NCBI RefSeq assembly: GCF_002251385.1
Contig: NZ_NPJJ01000037.1
Location: 1-39,841 of the forward strand
Length of the DNA: 39,841 nt
Direction of reading: 5' to 3'
Source: Prevotella sp. P5-108
GTDB lineage: Bacteria > Bacteroidota > Bacteroidia > Bacteroidales > Bacteroidaceae
The notes below the pieces were generated by a model, which searched no databases, was not told where the DNA came from, and saw only the letters and a list, made by a program, of their open reading frames with translations. The position numbers and the translations under genes were made by a program. Below, in pieces: positions 24,016-34,605 of this stretch; positions within the stretch are counted from its first letter, which is position 1, and every line of letters begins with the position of its first letter.

Positions 24016-24843
24016 ATGAACAGACAAGAACTGGTAAAAGAGATATTTGACAAGAAGTCGTTCCTCTGCGTAGGACTGGATACCGACCTGAAGAAAGTTC
24101 CTACCCATCTGCTGAACGAGGAAGACCCTATCTTCGCCTTCAACAAGGCCATCATTGATGCCACGGCAGACTACTGTGTGGCCTATAAGCCCAATCTGGC
24201 TTTCTATGAAGCCTTCGGCGTGAAGGGAATCATGGCCTTTGAAAAGACCATTGACTATCTGAACAAGCATTATCCCCATCACTTCGTCATCGCCGATGCC
24301 AAGCGAGGGGATATCGGCAATACATCGGCTATGTATGCCCGTACATTCTTTGAGGAGTACAACCTCGATGCCCTGACTGTCGCCCCTTATATGGGTGAGG
24401 ACAGCGTGAAGCCCTTCTTGGGATATGAGGACAAGTGGGTAATCCTCTTGGCTCTTACATCCAACAAGGGCTCTTTGGACTTCCAGATGACTGAGGACAA
24501 AGACGGCGAAAGACTCTTTGAGAAGGTGCTGAAGAAGAGCCAGGAGTGGGGCGACGATACCAATATGATGTATGTGGTAGGTGCCACTCAAGGAGAGATG
24601 TTCAAGGACATCCGCAAGTGTGCTCCCACTCACTTCCTGCTGGTTCCTGGAGTGGGTGCCCAAGGTGGCAGTCTGCAGGACGTATGCAAGTATGGCATGA
24701 CTGCTGATTGTGGCCTGCTGGTCAACTCGTCGCGCGGTATTATCTATGCTTCGCAAGGTGAAGACTTTGCCGAGGTGGCTGCGCAGAAAGCCCATGAACT
24801 GCAACAGGAAATGGCAGCTGAATTAGAACGCATTGAACGATAG
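24016..24843 (+). CDS. pyrF: Orotidine 5'-phosphate decarboxylase, subfamily 2
   Basis: A 275-residue OMP decarboxylase. [12 protein letters not shown] at the start and the catalytic [11 protein letters not shown] at 94-104 (D94, K96, D99 in the Asp-Lys-Asp network) identify it. The longer form, with [12 protein letters not shown] near the end, is subfamily 2, as in many Bacteroidetes and mycobacteria. It converts OMP to UMP, the last step of de novo pyrimidine synthesis. I use the ATG at 24016. The 3' end overlaps the following HD gene by 11 bases. Confidence 0.94.
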   Translation: MNRQELVKEIFDKKSFLCVGLDTDLKKVPTHLLNEEDPIFAFNKAIIDATADYCVAYKPNLAFYEAFGVKGIMAFEKTIDYLNKHYPHHFVIADAKRGDIGNTSAMYARTFFEEYNLDALTVAPYMGEDSVKPFLGYEDKWVILLALTSNKGSLDFQMTEDKDGERLFEKVLKKSQEWGDDTNMMYVVGATQGEMFKDIRKCAPTHFLLVPGVGAQGGSLQDVCKYGMTADCGLLVNSSRGIIYASQGEDFAEVAAQKAHELQQEMAAELERIER

Positions 24844-26053
24844 CAAAATTATAAGCGATCCGGTCTTCGGATTTGTAAAGATACCACGGGGATTGCTGCT
24901 CGACATTGTGAAGCATCCCCTGTTTCAACGCCTGACACGCATCAAGCAGTTGGGCTTGACCAATGTGGTATATCCCGGTGCCCAGCACACCCGCTTCCAA
25001 CACTCATTGGGCGCTTTTCATCTTACGAGTGAGGCCATACTCTCGCTCACGCAGAAAGGCGTGTTCATCTTTGAAAGTGAAGCAGAGGCGGTTCAGTCTG
25101 CCATATTGATGCACGACATCGGTCATGGCCCTTTCTCGCATGTGCTGGAGAATACTCTCATCCACGGCATATCCCATGAGGAGATATCGCTGATGATGAT
25201 GAATGAGATAAACCACGACTTGGGCGACAACCTGACCTTGGCCATCAAGATTTTCAAGGATGAATATCCCAAGCGTTTTCTGCACCAGCTGATTAGTAGT
25301 CAGCTCGATATGGACAGGCTTGACTACCTGCGCAGAGACAGTTTTTTTACCGGTGTGACCGAAGGCAATATCGGCTCGGCGCGTATCATCAAGATGCTCA
25401 ATGTGGTCGATGACAATCTTGTGGTTGACTCAAAGGGTATCTATTCGATAGAGAATTATCTCACTTCGAGGCGGTTGATGTATTGGCAGGTGTATCTACA
25501 CAAGACAACGGTGGGTTATGAGAAACTGCTGGTCAATCTCCTCTCGCGTGCCAAGTATCTGGCTGACCAGGGAGAGACGGTCTTTGCCACTCCGGCGCTG
25601 CACTACTTCCTCTACAACCATATAGATAAGGAGGCGTTTGTGGACAATGCTGAGCCGTTGCAGCATTACAAGATGCTGGATGACAGTGATATCTGGGCGA
25701 GTGTCAAGGCGTGGACCACCCATCGCGACCCCATACTCTCGTTATTGTCTCGCAATCTTATAGACCGCAGAATCTTCAAGGTTGAGGTTCGCAGTACGGC
25801 AGTGGAAGAGGCAGAAGTGATGGATATAAGGCATCAGATAGCCCAGCGCTATGGTCTCTCTTTTGACGACACAGCCTATCTGGTCAATGTCTCTACCATC
25901 CGTAAGGACATGTATGACATCCACGACGATCACATATCCATATTATACAAGGACGGTACGATAAAAGACATCACAGAAGCCTCAGAAATACTCAATATAT
26001 CGTTGTTATCAAAAAAAATATGCAAATATTATCTTTGTTATCAGCGTTTTTGA
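24833..26053 (+). CDS. HD domain phosphohydrolase (dGTPase/SAMHD1-like)
   Basis: A 406-residue HD-superfamily protein. The metal-binding set is H57 in TRFQHSLG, H94-D95 in [12 protein letters not shown], and a downstream D in [15 protein letters not shown]. This arrangement is shared by dNTP triphosphohydrolases and the SAMHD1-like family (YdhJ/YwfO type). It is probably a cytosolic hydrolase of nucleotides, but the substrate is unproven. The best start is TTG 24833 ([14 protein letters not shown]), which overlaps pyrF by 11 bases. The next methionine lies far inside the HD domain, so an ATG start is not available. Its 3' end lies just before the lpxD promoter box. Confidence 0.87.
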   Translation: MNDSKIISDPVFGFVKIPRGLLLDIVKHPLFQRLTRIKQLGLTNVVYPGAQHTRFQHSLGAFHLTSEAILSLTQKGVFIFESEAEAVQSAILMHDIGHGPFSHVLENTLIHGISHEEISLMMMNEINHDLGDNLTLAIKIFKDEYPKRFLHQLISSQLDMDRLDYLRRDSFFTGVTEGNIGSARIIKMLNVVDDNLVVDSKGIYSIENYLTSRRLMYWQVYLHKTTVGYEKLLVNLLSRAKYLADQGETVFATPALHYFLYNHIDKEAFVDNAEPLQHYKMLDDSDIWASVKAWTTHRDPILSLLSRNLIDRRIFKVEVRSTAVEEAEVMDIRHQIAQRYGLSFDDTAYLVNVSTIRKDMYDIHDDHISILYKDGTIKDITEASEILNISLLSKKICKYYLCYQRF

Positions 26054-26064
26054 ATTATATTTAC

Positions 26065-26072
26065 TATATTTG
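26065..26072 (+). promoter_or_regulatory. -7 box for the lpxD operon
   Basis: TATATTTG at 26065-26072 is a perfect Bacteroidales -7 box, 25 bases before the lpxD ATG. No good -33 element appears at 19-20 bases; the nearest TTTG sites have spacings of 12 and 27. It lies 12 bases after the HD gene stop. Confidence 0.5.
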
Positions 26073-26096
26073 CAGAAATTAATTAATACATAAACT

Positions 26097-27143
26097 ATGG
26101 AGTTTACTGCTAAACAGATAGCGCAATTCGTGCAAGGTGTCATCGAGGGCGATGAAAATGCCTCAGTCACTACCTTTACGAAGATTGAAGAGGGTGTGCC
26201 TGGTGCCATCTCTTTTCTTGCCAATCCCAAATATACACATTATCTCTATGAAACCAAGTCCTCGGTGGTGCTCGTTGACAAAAGCATAGAACTGGACAAA
26301 CCTGTAGAGACTACGCTTATCAGAGTGGACAACGCACGTGACTGCGTGGCCAAATTGTTGCAACTCTATGAGAGCATGAAGCCCAAGAAGCAGGGCGTAG
26401 ACAAGATGGCATTCATCTCTGAGTCGGCCAAGATTGGCGACAATGTGTATATCGGCGCTTTTGCCTATATCGGCGACAATGTTGTGGTGGGCGACGGCTG
26501 TCAGATTTATCCTAATGCCACCATCTGTGACAATGTAAAACTCGGTAATAACTGTATATTGTATCCCAACACAACAGTCTATCACGACTGTCGTTTGGGC
26601 AATGAAGTTATCCTTCATGCCGGTAGCGTGGTGGGTGCCGACGGCTTTGGCTTTGCCCCCAATGCCGAGACCAACAGTTATGACAAAATTCCCCAGATAG
26701 GCAATGTCATTATAGAAGACAATGTTGAAATTGGCGCAAATACCTGTATCGACCGTTCTACTATGGGTAGCACGTTCGTAAGAAAGGGCGTCAAACTTGA
26801 TAATCTTGTACAGATAGCACACAACACTGATATCGGTGAAAACACCGTGATGAGTGCTCAGGTAGGTATTGCCGGCTCTACCAAGGTAGGCCAGTGGTGC
26901 ATGTTTGGCGGTCAGGTAGGTATTGCTGGACATATTACTATCGGCAACAAAGTATTCCTGGGTGCCCAGTCGGGTGTACCTGGCAGTCTGAAAGATAACC
27001 AGACCCTTATCGGTACTCCCCCTACAGACCAGCGTTCGTTCTTCAAGTCACAGGCCATCATCCGCAGATTGCCCGAGATTTACAAGCAGCTGAACGATTT
27101 GCAGAAGGAAGTGGAAGAGCTGAAAAAGCAGAAACAAGATTAA
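26097..27143 (+). CDS. lpxD: UDP-3-O-acylglucosamine N-acyltransferase
   Basis: A 348-residue LpxD. An N-terminal uridine-binding domain (to about residue 100) with [10 protein letters not shown] is followed by a left-handed beta-helix of hexapeptide repeats (for example [18 protein letters not shown]) and [10 protein letters not shown]. The catalytic histidine lies in [13 protein letters not shown], and a C-terminal helix runs through [13 protein letters not shown]. It transfers a 3-hydroxyacyl chain from ACP to the 2-amine of UDP-3-O-acylglucosamine, the third step of lipid A synthesis. It heads the lpxD, lpxC-fabZ, lpxA, miaA cluster. Confidence 0.95.
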   Translation: MEFTAKQIAQFVQGVIEGDENASVTTFTKIEEGVPGAISFLANPKYTHYLYETKSSVVLVDKSIELDKPVETTLIRVDNARDCVAKLLQLYESMKPKKQGVDKMAFISESAKIGDNVYIGAFAYIGDNVVVGDGCQIYPNATICDNVKLGNNCILYPNTTVYHDCRLGNEVILHAGSVVGADGFGFAPNAETNSYDKIPQIGNVIIEDNVEIGANTCIDRSTMGSTFVRKGVKLDNLVQIAHNTDIGENTVMSAQVGIAGSTKVGQWCMFGGQVGIAGHITIGNKVFLGAQSGVPGSLKDNQTLIGTPPTDQRSFFKSQAIIRRLPEIYKQLNDLQKEVEELKKQKQD

Positions 27144-27186
27144 TCACATATATCTCTATCAATTAGAGAACAGAGCAAAGTAATAT

Positions 27187-28578
27187 ATGGACACAGTAAA
27201 ACAGACTACCCTTAAAGGTAGTTTCTCTCTCTTCGGCAAAGGATTGCATACCGGTCTTCACCTGACCGTCACCTTCAATCCTGCTCCAGAGAATCATGGA
27301 TACAAGATTCAGCGTATCGACCTCGAGGGCCATCCCATTATCGACGCCATAGCTGAAAAGGTAAGTGACACCCAGCGCGGTACAGTGCTTTCCAGTGGCG
27401 ATATCAGAGTAAGCACTATCGAGCATGGTATGGCAGCTCTCTATGCAATGGGTATTGACAACTGTCTGATTCAGGTTAATGGTCCTGAGTTCCCCATTCT
27501 TGACGGTTCGGCCATGCAGTATGTCGAGAAAATCAATGAAGTGGGAATCCAGGAGCAAAATGCACCTAAGAACTACTACGTTATCCGTAAGAAAATAGAA
27601 ATCAAGGACGAAAAGACAGGCTCATGCATCACCATTCTCCCCGACGAGGAGTTCAGCATCACCGCCATGTGTTCTTTTGAGTCCAAATTCATCAACAGCC
27701 AGTTTGCCACACTTGACAGTACCAATAACTTTGCCAAGGAAATAGCACCTGCGCGTACCTTTGTGTTTGTTCGTGATATCGTTCCATTGCTCGAGGCTAA
27801 CCTTATCAAGGGTGGAGACCTGGACAACGCCATCGTTATCTACGAAAGAGAAGTGGAGCAGGAGAAGCTCGACCAGTTGGCCGACGTTCTCAAGGTGCCC
27901 CATATGGACGCCAAGAAGATTGGCTACATCCAGCACCGTCCGCTGATGTGGGAGAACGAGTGTACCCGTCATAAGCTCTTGGATATCATCGGTGATATGG
28001 CTCTTATCGGTCGTCCGCTGAAGGGTAGAATCATTGCCACCCGTCCTGGCCATACCGTGAACAACAAGTTCGCCCGATTGATGCGTAAGGAGATTAAGCA
28101 GCACATGGTTCAGGCGCCTATCTATGATCCCAACGAGGCTCCTATCATGGACAACATCCGCATCCGCGAGTTGCTGCCCCACCGCTATCCCATGCAGCTT
28201 GTTGACAAGATTACCGCCATTGGCCCCACAAGCATCACCGGTGTGAAGAATGTAACCAGCAATGAGCCTTTCTTCGTAGGCCACTTCCCACAGGAGCCTG
28301 TAATGCCAGGCGTCCTTCAGATAGAGGCAATGGCACAGTGTGGCGGTTTGTTGGTACTCAACCAGGTGGAAGAGCCCGAGCGTTGGTCAACCTATTTCTT
28401 GGGTATTACCGATGTGAAGTTCAGGCAGAAGGTTGTCCCTGGCGACACCCTGCTTTTCCGCGTAGAATTGCTTCATCCCGTACGCCACGGCATCAGCTCC
28501 ATGAAGGGCTATATGTTTGTCGGCGACAAGGTAGTGTCTGAGGCTACATTTACTGCACAAATCGTTAAAAACAAATAA
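27187..28578 (+). CDS. lpxC-fabZ: Bifunctional UDP-3-O-acyl-GlcNAc deacetylase / 3-hydroxyacyl-ACP dehydratase
   Basis: A 463-residue natural fusion. Residues about 1-310 are LpxC, the zinc deacetylase committing to lipid A. E79 and H80 lie in STIEHGMAAL, and H262 and D266 in RHKLLDIIGD, matching the zinc ligands and catalytic Glu. Residues about 320-463 are FabZ, the hydroxyacyl-ACP dehydratase: LLPHRYPMQLVD, then the active site H366 in HFPQEPVMPGV and E380 in LQIEAMAQ. The fusion is usual in Bacteroidetes and links lipid A to fatty acid supply, since both use 3-hydroxyacyl-ACP. It lies 43 bases after lpxD and one base before lpxA. Confidence 0.96.
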   Translation: MDTVKQTTLKGSFSLFGKGLHTGLHLTVTFNPAPENHGYKIQRIDLEGHPIIDAIAEKVSDTQRGTVLSSGDIRVSTIEHGMAALYAMGIDNCLIQVNGPEFPILDGSAMQYVEKINEVGIQEQNAPKNYYVIRKKIEIKDEKTGSCITILPDEEFSITAMCSFESKFINSQFATLDSTNNFAKEIAPARTFVFVRDIVPLLEANLIKGGDLDNAIVIYEREVEQEKLDQLADVLKVPHMDAKKIGYIQHRPLMWENECTRHKLLDIIGDMALIGRPLKGRIIATRPGHTVNNKFARLMRKEIKQHMVQAPIYDPNEAPIMDNIRIRELLPHRYPMQLVDKITAIGPTSITGVKNVTSNEPFFVGHFPQEPVMPGVLQIEAMAQCGGLLVLNQVEEPERWSTYFLGITDVKFRQKVVPGDTLLFRVELLHPVRHGISSMKGYMFVGDKVVSEATFTAQIVKNK

Positions 28579-28579
28579 T

Positions 28580-29350
28580 ATGAACCAAATAAGTCCTTTG
28601 GCATACGTTCACCCAGAAGCCAAACTGGGAGACAACAATATTATAGGCCCCTTCTGCTTTATTGACAAGAATACGGTATTGGGTGATAACAATGTCCTTC
28701 AAAACAGTGTTACCATCAATCGTGGTGCTCGTATTGGAAACAATAATGAGATTTTTCCCGGCGCCAGCCTTTCCACCAAACCTCAGGACCTGAAGTATAA
28801 GGGTGAGGAGACCATCTGTGAGATAGGCGACAACAACAGTATCCGTGAGTTTGTTACCATCTCGCGTGGTACTGCTTCAAAGGGTACCACCATCGTGGGC
28901 AACAATAACCTGCTCATGGAGAATATGCATATCGCCCATGACTGTGTGATTGGTAGCAATATTATCATCGGTAACTCTACCAAGATTGCCGGTGAAGTGG
29001 TGGTAGACGATAATGCTATCTTGAGTGCCGAGGTGCTTTGCCATCAGTTCTGCCGTATCGGTGGCTATGTGATGATACAGGGTGGAAGCCGCTTCAGCCA
29101 GGATATTCCTCCTTATATTATTGCCGGCAAGCATCCCTTGAAGTATGCAGGTGTCAACATCATCGGTCTGCGTCGTCGTGGATTTAGCAATGAGCTTATC
29201 GAAAACATCCACAACGCTTACCGCATCCTTTATTCTAAGGGACTGATGAAGGAAGGCATTGAGGAAATCAAAAAGCAACTTACAGTTACCCCCGAGATTC
29301 AGTATATCATAGACTTCGTAAGTTCTTCCCAACGGGGAATTATCAGATAA
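28580..29350 (+). CDS. lpxA: Acyl-ACP--UDP-N-acetylglucosamine O-acyltransferase
   Basis: A 256-residue LpxA. It is a left-handed beta-helix of hexapeptide repeats ([20 protein letters not shown] and onward) with the catalytic histidine in [33 protein letters not shown] and the C-terminal helical region [15 protein letters not shown] are diagnostic. It adds a 3-hydroxyacyl chain to the 3-OH of UDP-GlcNAc, the first step of lipid A synthesis. It starts one base after the lpxC-fabZ stop, and its own stop overlaps miaA by one base, so all four genes are probably translated from one transcript. Confidence 0.96.
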   Translation: MNQISPLAYVHPEAKLGDNNIIGPFCFIDKNTVLGDNNVLQNSVTINRGARIGNNNEIFPGASLSTKPQDLKYKGEETICEIGDNNSIREFVTISRGTASKGTTIVGNNNLLMENMHIAHDCVIGSNIIIGNSTKIAGEVVVDDNAILSAEVLCHQFCRIGGYVMIQGGSRFSQDIPPYIIAGKHPLKYAGVNIIGLRRRGFSNELIENIHNAYRILYSKGLMKEGIEEIKKQLTVTPEIQYIIDFVSSSQRGIIR

Positions 29351-30255
29351 TGAAGACACTGGTTGTTGTTCTTGGGCCGACAGGCGTGGGAAAAACAGAA
29401 CTCTGCCTAACTATAGCCGAGCATTTGGGCATTGACATCATCAATGCCGACTCGCGTCAGATATTTGCAGAGCTGCCTATCGGAACTGCTGCTCCGACCC
29501 AAGAACAACAACAGCGTGTTCATCATCATTTTGTTGGCAATCATCACCTTAATGATTATTACAGCGCCTCTATCTATGAAGAAGAGGTAATGGCGTTGCT
29601 GCGCGACAAGTTTGAGCGTGGCGATGTGGCTATGCTTACCGGTGGAAGCATGATGTATATTGATGCCGTATGCAATGGCATCGATGATATCCCAACCATC
29701 GATGACGCTACGCGCCAGATGATGAAAGCCAGACTTGAAGCAGAAGGTCTTCCTGCGCTTGTTGAGGAGCTTCGTCGGCTTGATCCCGAACACTATCAGA
29801 TCGTTGACAAGAACAATCCTCGCCGTGTCGTCCATGCCTTGGAAATCTGCTATATGACTGGCAAGACCTACACATCCTTTCGTACCAACAGTAAGAAGGA
29901 ACGTCCTTTCCGTGTCCTCAAGATTGGTCTTAATCGCGACCGCGGAGAACTCTATGAACGTATCAACCAGCGTGTTCTTGACATGATGGATGCAGGTCTG
30001 GAGGACGAAGCTCGCCGCTGTTATCCCCTCAAAGGACTCAATTCGCTCAACACAGTAGGTTATCGGGAGATGTTTGATTATTTTGATGGACTCACCGACC
30101 GCGTCGAAGCAATCCGTCGCATCCAGTCCAACTCTCGCAGATATATGCGCAAGCAACTCACATGGTTCAAAAAGGACCCTGAAATCGTATGGTTTCACCC
30201 GGATAACGTTAAAGAAATCATAAATTATATCGACACACACTTATTAGACAAATAG
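29350..30255 (+). CDS. miaA: tRNA dimethylallyltransferase
   Basis: A 301-residue Mia[13 protein letters not shown] at 7-17 is the P-loop, INADSRQIF holds the substrate-binding Asp, and [12 protein letters not shown] with [10 protein letters not shown] are family blocks. [14 protein letters not shown] and [14 protein letters not shown] near the C-terminus bind tRNA. It adds a dimethylallyl group to A37 of tRNAs that read codons beginning with U. The ATG overlaps the lpxA stop by one base. MiaA sits at the end of this lipid A cluster, so it shares that promoter. Confidence 0.96.
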   Translation: MKTLVVVLGPTGVGKTELCLTIAEHLGIDIINADSRQIFAELPIGTAAPTQEQQQRVHHHFVGNHHLNDYYSASIYEEEVMALLRDKFERGDVAMLTGGSMMYIDAVCNGIDDIPTIDDATRQMMKARLEAEGLPALVEELRRLDPEHYQIVDKNNPRRVVHALEICYMTGKTYTSFRTNSKKERPFRVLKIGLNRDRGELYERINQRVLDMMDAGLEDEARRCYPLKGLNSLNTVGYREMFDYFDGLTDRVEAIRRIQSNSRRYMRKQLTWFKKDPEIVWFHPDNVKEIINYIDTHLLDK

Positions 30256-30261
30256 TTTTCG

Positions 30262-30269
30262 TACTTTTG
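30262..30269 (+). promoter_or_regulatory. -7 box for the class A PBP gene
   Basis: TACTTTTG at 30262-30269 matches TAnnTTTG perfectly, 29 bases before the ATG at 30299 and just after the miaA stop. The -33 region is poor. Confidence 0.5.
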
Positions 30270-30298
30270 TACGTGCATAACAGCTTGTTTTATTAACT

Positions 30299-32833
30299 AT
30301 GGATAAAGTTAAATTCCTCTACCTGTGGTGTAGGGCCAAAATCACAGCCTTTTGGGCGTGGTACAAGAACCTCTACGTGGGCGCTCCCGTATGGAAAAAG
30401 GCGTTGATAGGATTTGTTTCCGTTATCGTTTCTTTCCTTTTGTATTTAGGCGCTGTTGACATCAACTTCCTTTGGCTGTTTGGTAAGTCACCCGGTTATT
30501 TCTCCGGCATCCTTAATCCTCAGACCAGCCAGGCTTCTGAGATTTACAGTGCTGATGGTCAGCTCATTGGCAAGTTCTTCAGTGAGAACCGTACCCCTGT
30601 TAAGTATGAAGAGATTACTCCTGATTTCTTCAAGGCCCTTGTTGATACCGAGGACGAGCGTTTCTACAGCCATTTCGGTATTGACCCCATTGGTATCTTT
30701 GGCGCCGTCAAGGATGCTGCCTTGCGCCATGAGGGCCGAGGCGCTTCTACCATTACCCAGCAGTTGGCCAAGAATATGTTCCGTGTCCGTTCTCACTATT
30801 CTACTGGACTTTTGGGTAAGATTCCCGGTCTGCGCATCCTGATTGTCAAGAGCAAAGAGTGGATTATTGCGCTGAAGTTGGAGTCACGTTACAACAAGAA
30901 GGAGATTATCACGATGTACGCCAACACCGTTGATTTCGGTTCCAATGCTTTTGGCATCAAGACTGCCGCCAAGACCTATTTCAATAAGTTGCCCAAGGAT
31001 CTCACCACCGACGAAGCAGCCATCCTTGTGGGCATGCTCAAGGCTACCACCTATTACAATCCCAAGAGTCATCCCGAGAACAGCCGCTCACGTCGTAATG
31101 TCGTGCTGAGCAACATGCTGAAGCATGGCGATTTGTCGCGAAGCCGGTATGAGGAGTTGAGCAAACTCGATATCAAGCTCAATTACAAGGTGGAAGACAA
31201 TTATGATGGTCAGGCCACTTACTTCCGCAATGCCGTTGCCGAAGCCTGCGACAGTCTGCTTGTCGGCGTAGGCGCAGGTGTCGGTTCCGATGATGATGAC
31301 AACAAAGCGCCAGACCTCTACACGAGTGGCTTGAAGATTTATACTACCATAGATACGCGTATGCAGAAATATGCTGAAGAGGCAGCCAACAAACAGATGC
31401 GTATCATCCAGCGCAACTTCAACAACCATTGGGGCAAAGAGGAACCATGGCAGGATGAGCACCACCAGGTTATCCCCGGTTTCATCGAGGGTATCGCCAA
31501 GCGCCAGCCCTTCTACAAAGCCTTGGTCGAGAAGTTCGGCGAAAACGCCGACTCTATCGACTATTATCTCAACAAACCCCACACGGTCAAGGTCTTTGAC
31601 TATGCCAATGGGGAGATTGAGATGGAGATGTCCAGCCTTGACTCTATCCGCTATATGGTGCGCTTCATGCACTGCGGTATGGTTGCCATGGAACCCCAGA
31701 CCGGCGCTGTAAAGGCATGGGTGGGCGACATCGATTTCAAGCATTGGAAGTATGACAAGGTTACAGCCATGCGCCAGCCTGGTTCTACCTTCAAGCTCTT
31801 CGTATATACCGAGGCGATGAACCAGGGACTTACTCCGTGCGACAAGCGCCGCGACGAGCAGATTAGCATGGATGTCTTTGACAGCAAGAAACAGGAGATG
31901 ACCCGTTGGACTCCCACCAATGCCAATGGAACCTTCAGCGGCGACTCTATGCCTCTCAAGTCTGCCTTCGCCCGAAGCGTCAACTCTATTGCTGTACGCT
32001 TGGGCCAGGAGATGGGCATCAAGCGCATTATCTCTACGGCCCACGCCATGGGTATCGACAGTCCGCTCGACGACGCCCCCGCCTTGGCCCTCGGTTCCAG
32101 TGATGTGCGTCTTCTCGAGTTGGTCAACTCCTACTGCACCGTGGCCGACAATGGCCGTCGCCATAAACCTATGCTGGTTACCCGTGTCGAAGACAGGGAC
32201 GGCAGGGTCATCTATCAGGCCGACACCCAGTCCGAGCAAGCCATATCCACCAAGTCAGCATTCTTCATGCAGCAGCTGCTACAGGGAGGTATGCGCGAGC
32301 CGGGCGGAACTTCGCAGAGTCTGTGGGGCTATGTCGGCGATGTGCGCGACACCGAGTTTGGTGGAAAGACGGGTACCTCCAACAACCATTCCGATGCTTG
32401 GTTCGTGGGCGTCAGTCCGCGTCTCGTCGTAGGAGCATGGGTTGGCGGCGAATATCGCTGCATCCATTTCCGCACTGGTGCCTTGGGACAGGGTAGTCGT
32501 ACGGCTCTCCCCATCTGTGGTTATTTCCTCCAGTCGGTTTTCAAAGACCCTGCTTTCCAGCAATATCATGGCAAGTTCGTCAAGCCAGCCGATGCCGACA
32601 TCTCGCGCGTTGACTACATCTGCGACAGCTACTATCAGAAAGCCAAGAACGACAGTACAGCTACTGATAGCCTTGAGCTCAATTCGGAAGAGATAATACT
32701 TGATGAAAACGGCAATCCTGTCATCCGTAAGGAGGAGAAGTCCGAAGTCGGAACCTCTTCTGAGCCCGGTTCTCAGGGCGACCACAAGCCCCATAAGCCC
32801 ACCGAGCAGGCAGTTCGTTTTGATGATTTGTAA
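30299..32833 (+). CDS. Class A penicillin-binding protein (PBP1A-like transglycosylase/transpeptidase)
   Basis: An 844-residue inner-membrane protein with a single N-terminal transmembrane helix (about residues 35-55). The GT51 glycosyltransferase domain shows EDERFYSHFGID, with E118 as the catalytic Glu, and GASTITQQLAKNMF at 148-161. The transpeptidase domain has the S496-x-x-K499 tetrad in PGSTFKLF, S560-V-N562, and K690-T-G-T. The C-terminal tail (about 790-844) is charged and low in complexity. It polymerises lipid II into glycan strands and cross-links the stem peptides in the periplasm. It is probably co-transcribed with the helicase that follows after 12 bases. Confidence 0.93.
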   Translation: MDKVKFLYLWCRAKITAFWAWYKNLYVGAPVWKKALIGFVSVIVSFLLYLGAVDINFLWLFGKSPGYFSGILNPQTSQASEIYSADGQLIGKFFSENRTPVKYEEITPDFFKALVDTEDERFYSHFGIDPIGIFGAVKDAALRHEGRGASTITQQLAKNMFRVRSHYSTGLLGKIPGLRILIVKSKEWIIALKLESRYNKKEIITMYANTVDFGSNAFGIKTAAKTYFNKLPKDLTTDEAAILVGMLKATTYYNPKSHPENSRSRRNVVLSNMLKHGDLSRSRYEELSKLDIKLNYKVEDNYDGQATYFRNAVAEACDSLLVGVGAGVGSDDDDNKAPDLYTSGLKIYTTIDTRMQKYAEEAANKQMRIIQRNFNNHWGKEEPWQDEHHQVIPGFIEGIAKRQPFYKALVEKFGENADSIDYYLNKPHTVKVFDYANGEIEMEMSSLDSIRYMVRFMHCGMVAMEPQTGAVKAWVGDIDFKHWKYDKVTAMRQPGSTFKLFVYTEAMNQGLTPCDKRRDEQISMDVFDSKKQEMTRWTPTNANGTFSGDSMPLKSAFARSVNSIAVRLGQEMGIKRIISTAHAMGIDSPLDDAPALALGSSDVRLLELVNSYCTVADNGRRHKPMLVTRVEDRDGRVIYQADTQSEQAISTKSAFFMQQLLQGGMREPGGTSQSLWGYVGDVRDTEFGGKTGTSNNHSDAWFVGVSPRLVVGAWVGGEYRCIHFRTGALGQGSRTALPICGYFLQSVFKDPAFQQYHGKFVKPADADISRVDYICDSYYQKAKNDSTATDSLELNSEEIILDENGNPVIRKEEKSEVGTSSEPGSQGDHKPHKPTEQAVRFDDL

Positions 32834-32845
32834 TTATCCATAGGT

Positions 32846-34582
32846 TTGGAACATATCAATCTTGACAACGAAGAGTTTCAGAAAGCTCTGCAAATCATAC
32901 AGTTTACCCGTCGCTCACTTTTCCTTACCGGAAAGGCAGGCACGGGTAAATCTACGTTTCTCCGCTACATCTCCGAGACCACCAAGAAGAAACATGTCAT
33001 CCTCGCGCCTACTGGTATAGCCGCCATCAATGCCGGTGGCTCCACGCTTCACAGTTTTTTCAAGCTCCCCTTCCATCCTCTGCTGCCCAATGATACCCGC
33101 TACAACGTGCGCAATATGCGTAAAACACTGCGCTACACCAGCGAGAAATGCAAGCTGCTACGCGAGGTCGAACTGATTATCATCGACGAGATTAGCATGG
33201 TGCGCGCCGACATCATCGACTTTATTGACAAGGTGCTGCGCGTCTACAACCGCAACATGCGTGAGCCGTTTGGCGGCAAGCAGCTCCTCCTTGTCGGTGA
33301 TATCTATCAGCTTGAGCCTGTCGTTCGTGAGGAAGACCGTCAGTTGCTTGCGCCTTTCTATCATTCCCAGTTCTTCTTCGATGCCAAGGTCTTTGCCTCC
33401 CTCCAGTTGGTAAGCATCGAACTGACCAAGGTGTATCGCCAGAACAATCCTACCTTTATCAAGCTGTTGGACCACATCCGTTCGTCGCATGTCACCACTG
33501 CCGACCTCGAGATGCTCAATCGCCAGGTGGGTGCCGACATTGACACCTCCGACTCTTCGCTCTCCATTACGTTGTCCACCCGTCGCGATACCGTCGATTA
33601 CATCAACAGCACGCGTTTGGCTGAGCTTGATGGCGATGCTACCATCTTTGATGGAACCATCGAAGGCGATTTCCCCGAGAACAACTTGCCCTCTCCACTC
33701 AAACTCGAACTCAAGGTGGGCGCCCAGGTACTCTTTGTGCGCAACGACAAGGAGAAACGGTGGGTCAATGGCACTCTGGGCACCGTCACGGGTTTCTCGC
33801 TCGATGTTGAGGATAGTAAGGACGCCATCATCTATGTCCGTACCGAGGATGGAGTGGAGTTTGATGTTGAGCAGGAAATCTGGAGCAATATCAAGTATAC
33901 CTTCAACGAGAAGGAACAGAAGATTGAAGAGTCTGTTCTTGGCACTTTCTGCCAGTTCCCTCTGCGTTTGGCGTGGGCCATTACCGTGCACAAGAGCCAG
34001 GGCCTTACCTTCCGCAATGTCAAAATCGATTTCAGCGGCGGAGTCTTTGCCGGTGGGCAGACTTATGTTGCCCTTTCGCGCTGCCGTTCGCTCGAAGGCA
34101 TCAGCCTCAAGAGCCCCATCCGGCGTGAAGATGTCTTCGTCAAGGCCGAAGTTTCCCGTTTCGCCAAAAACTATAATAACCAGCAGCTTATTCATGCCGC
34201 TCTCGAACAGGGCAAGGCCGACAAGCAGTATTATGATGCCGTCAAGGCCTTTGATGCAGGCGACATGCAGACCGCGCTGGATAACTTCTTCCTCGCTATC
34301 CATAGCCGTTACGACATCGAACGCCCTGTTGCCAAGCGTTACATCCGTCGCAAGCTCAATGTCATTAACCAGAAGGACCAGGAGATAGCCCGTTTGATGG
34401 AAGAAATCAAGAAGAAGGAGAAATTTCTCAAGAAACTGGCTGTCGAGTATGTCGTCATGGGCCGCGAGTGCGAGAAGGAGCATTTCACCGAGGCTGCCAT
34501 CCGAAACTTTGAGAAAGCCCTTGAGCTCTGTCCCGATATTCCCGAAGCGAAGCGACGGTTGAAGAAACTCAAGAAAGACTGA
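32846..34582 (+). CDS. Pif1/RecD-like SF1 helicase with C-terminal TPR
   Basis: A 578-residue helicase of the SF1B type. Walker A is GKAGTGKS at 29-36, Walker B is IIIDEISM with D114-E115, and APTGIAA at 54-60 is motif Ia. YVALSRC and TVHKSQGLTF are the late helicase motifs V and VI. The last 80 residues contain a coiled helix (LMEEIKKKEKFLKKLAV) and a tetratricopeptide-like repeat (AAIRNFEKALELCPD). Such enzymes unwind DNA 5'-3' at forks or R-loops. The start is a TTG at 32846 (MEHINLDNEEF); no ATG lies near. The role of the TPR tail is unknown, perhaps protein contacts. Confidence 0.87.
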   Translation: MEHINLDNEEFQKALQIIQFTRRSLFLTGKAGTGKSTFLRYISETTKKKHVILAPTGIAAINAGGSTLHSFFKLPFHPLLPNDTRYNVRNMRKTLRYTSEKCKLLREVELIIIDEISMVRADIIDFIDKVLRVYNRNMREPFGGKQLLLVGDIYQLEPVVREEDRQLLAPFYHSQFFFDAKVFASLQLVSIELTKVYRQNNPTFIKLLDHIRSSHVTTADLEMLNRQVGADIDTSDSSLSITLSTRRDTVDYINSTRLAELDGDATIFDGTIEGDFPENNLPSPLKLELKVGAQVLFVRNDKEKRWVNGTLGTVTGFSLDVEDSKDAIIYVRTEDGVEFDVEQEIWSNIKYTFNEKEQKIEESVLGTFCQFPLRLAWAITVHKSQGLTFRNVKIDFSGGVFAGGQTYVALSRCRSLEGISLKSPIRREDVFVKAEVSRFAKNYNNQQLIHAALEQGKADKQYYDAVKAFDAGDMQTALDNFFLAIHSRYDIERPVAKRYIRRKLNVINQKDQEIARLMEEIKKKEKFLKKLAVEYVVMGRECEKEHFTEAAIRNFEKALELCPDIPEAKRRLKKLKKD

Positions 34583-34605
34583 TTTCCTCTATACCTTTTA
34601 TATAT

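Noticed and set aside
22947..24164. Long minus-strand open frame (405 codons) opposite prfA and pyrF
   Set aside because: It lies across two certain genes on the other strand and has no family motifs; it is a codon-bias shadow.
33158..34483. Long minus-strand open frame opposite the helicase
   Set aside because: The plus-strand helicase has all its motifs in this span; the other frame is a shadow of it.
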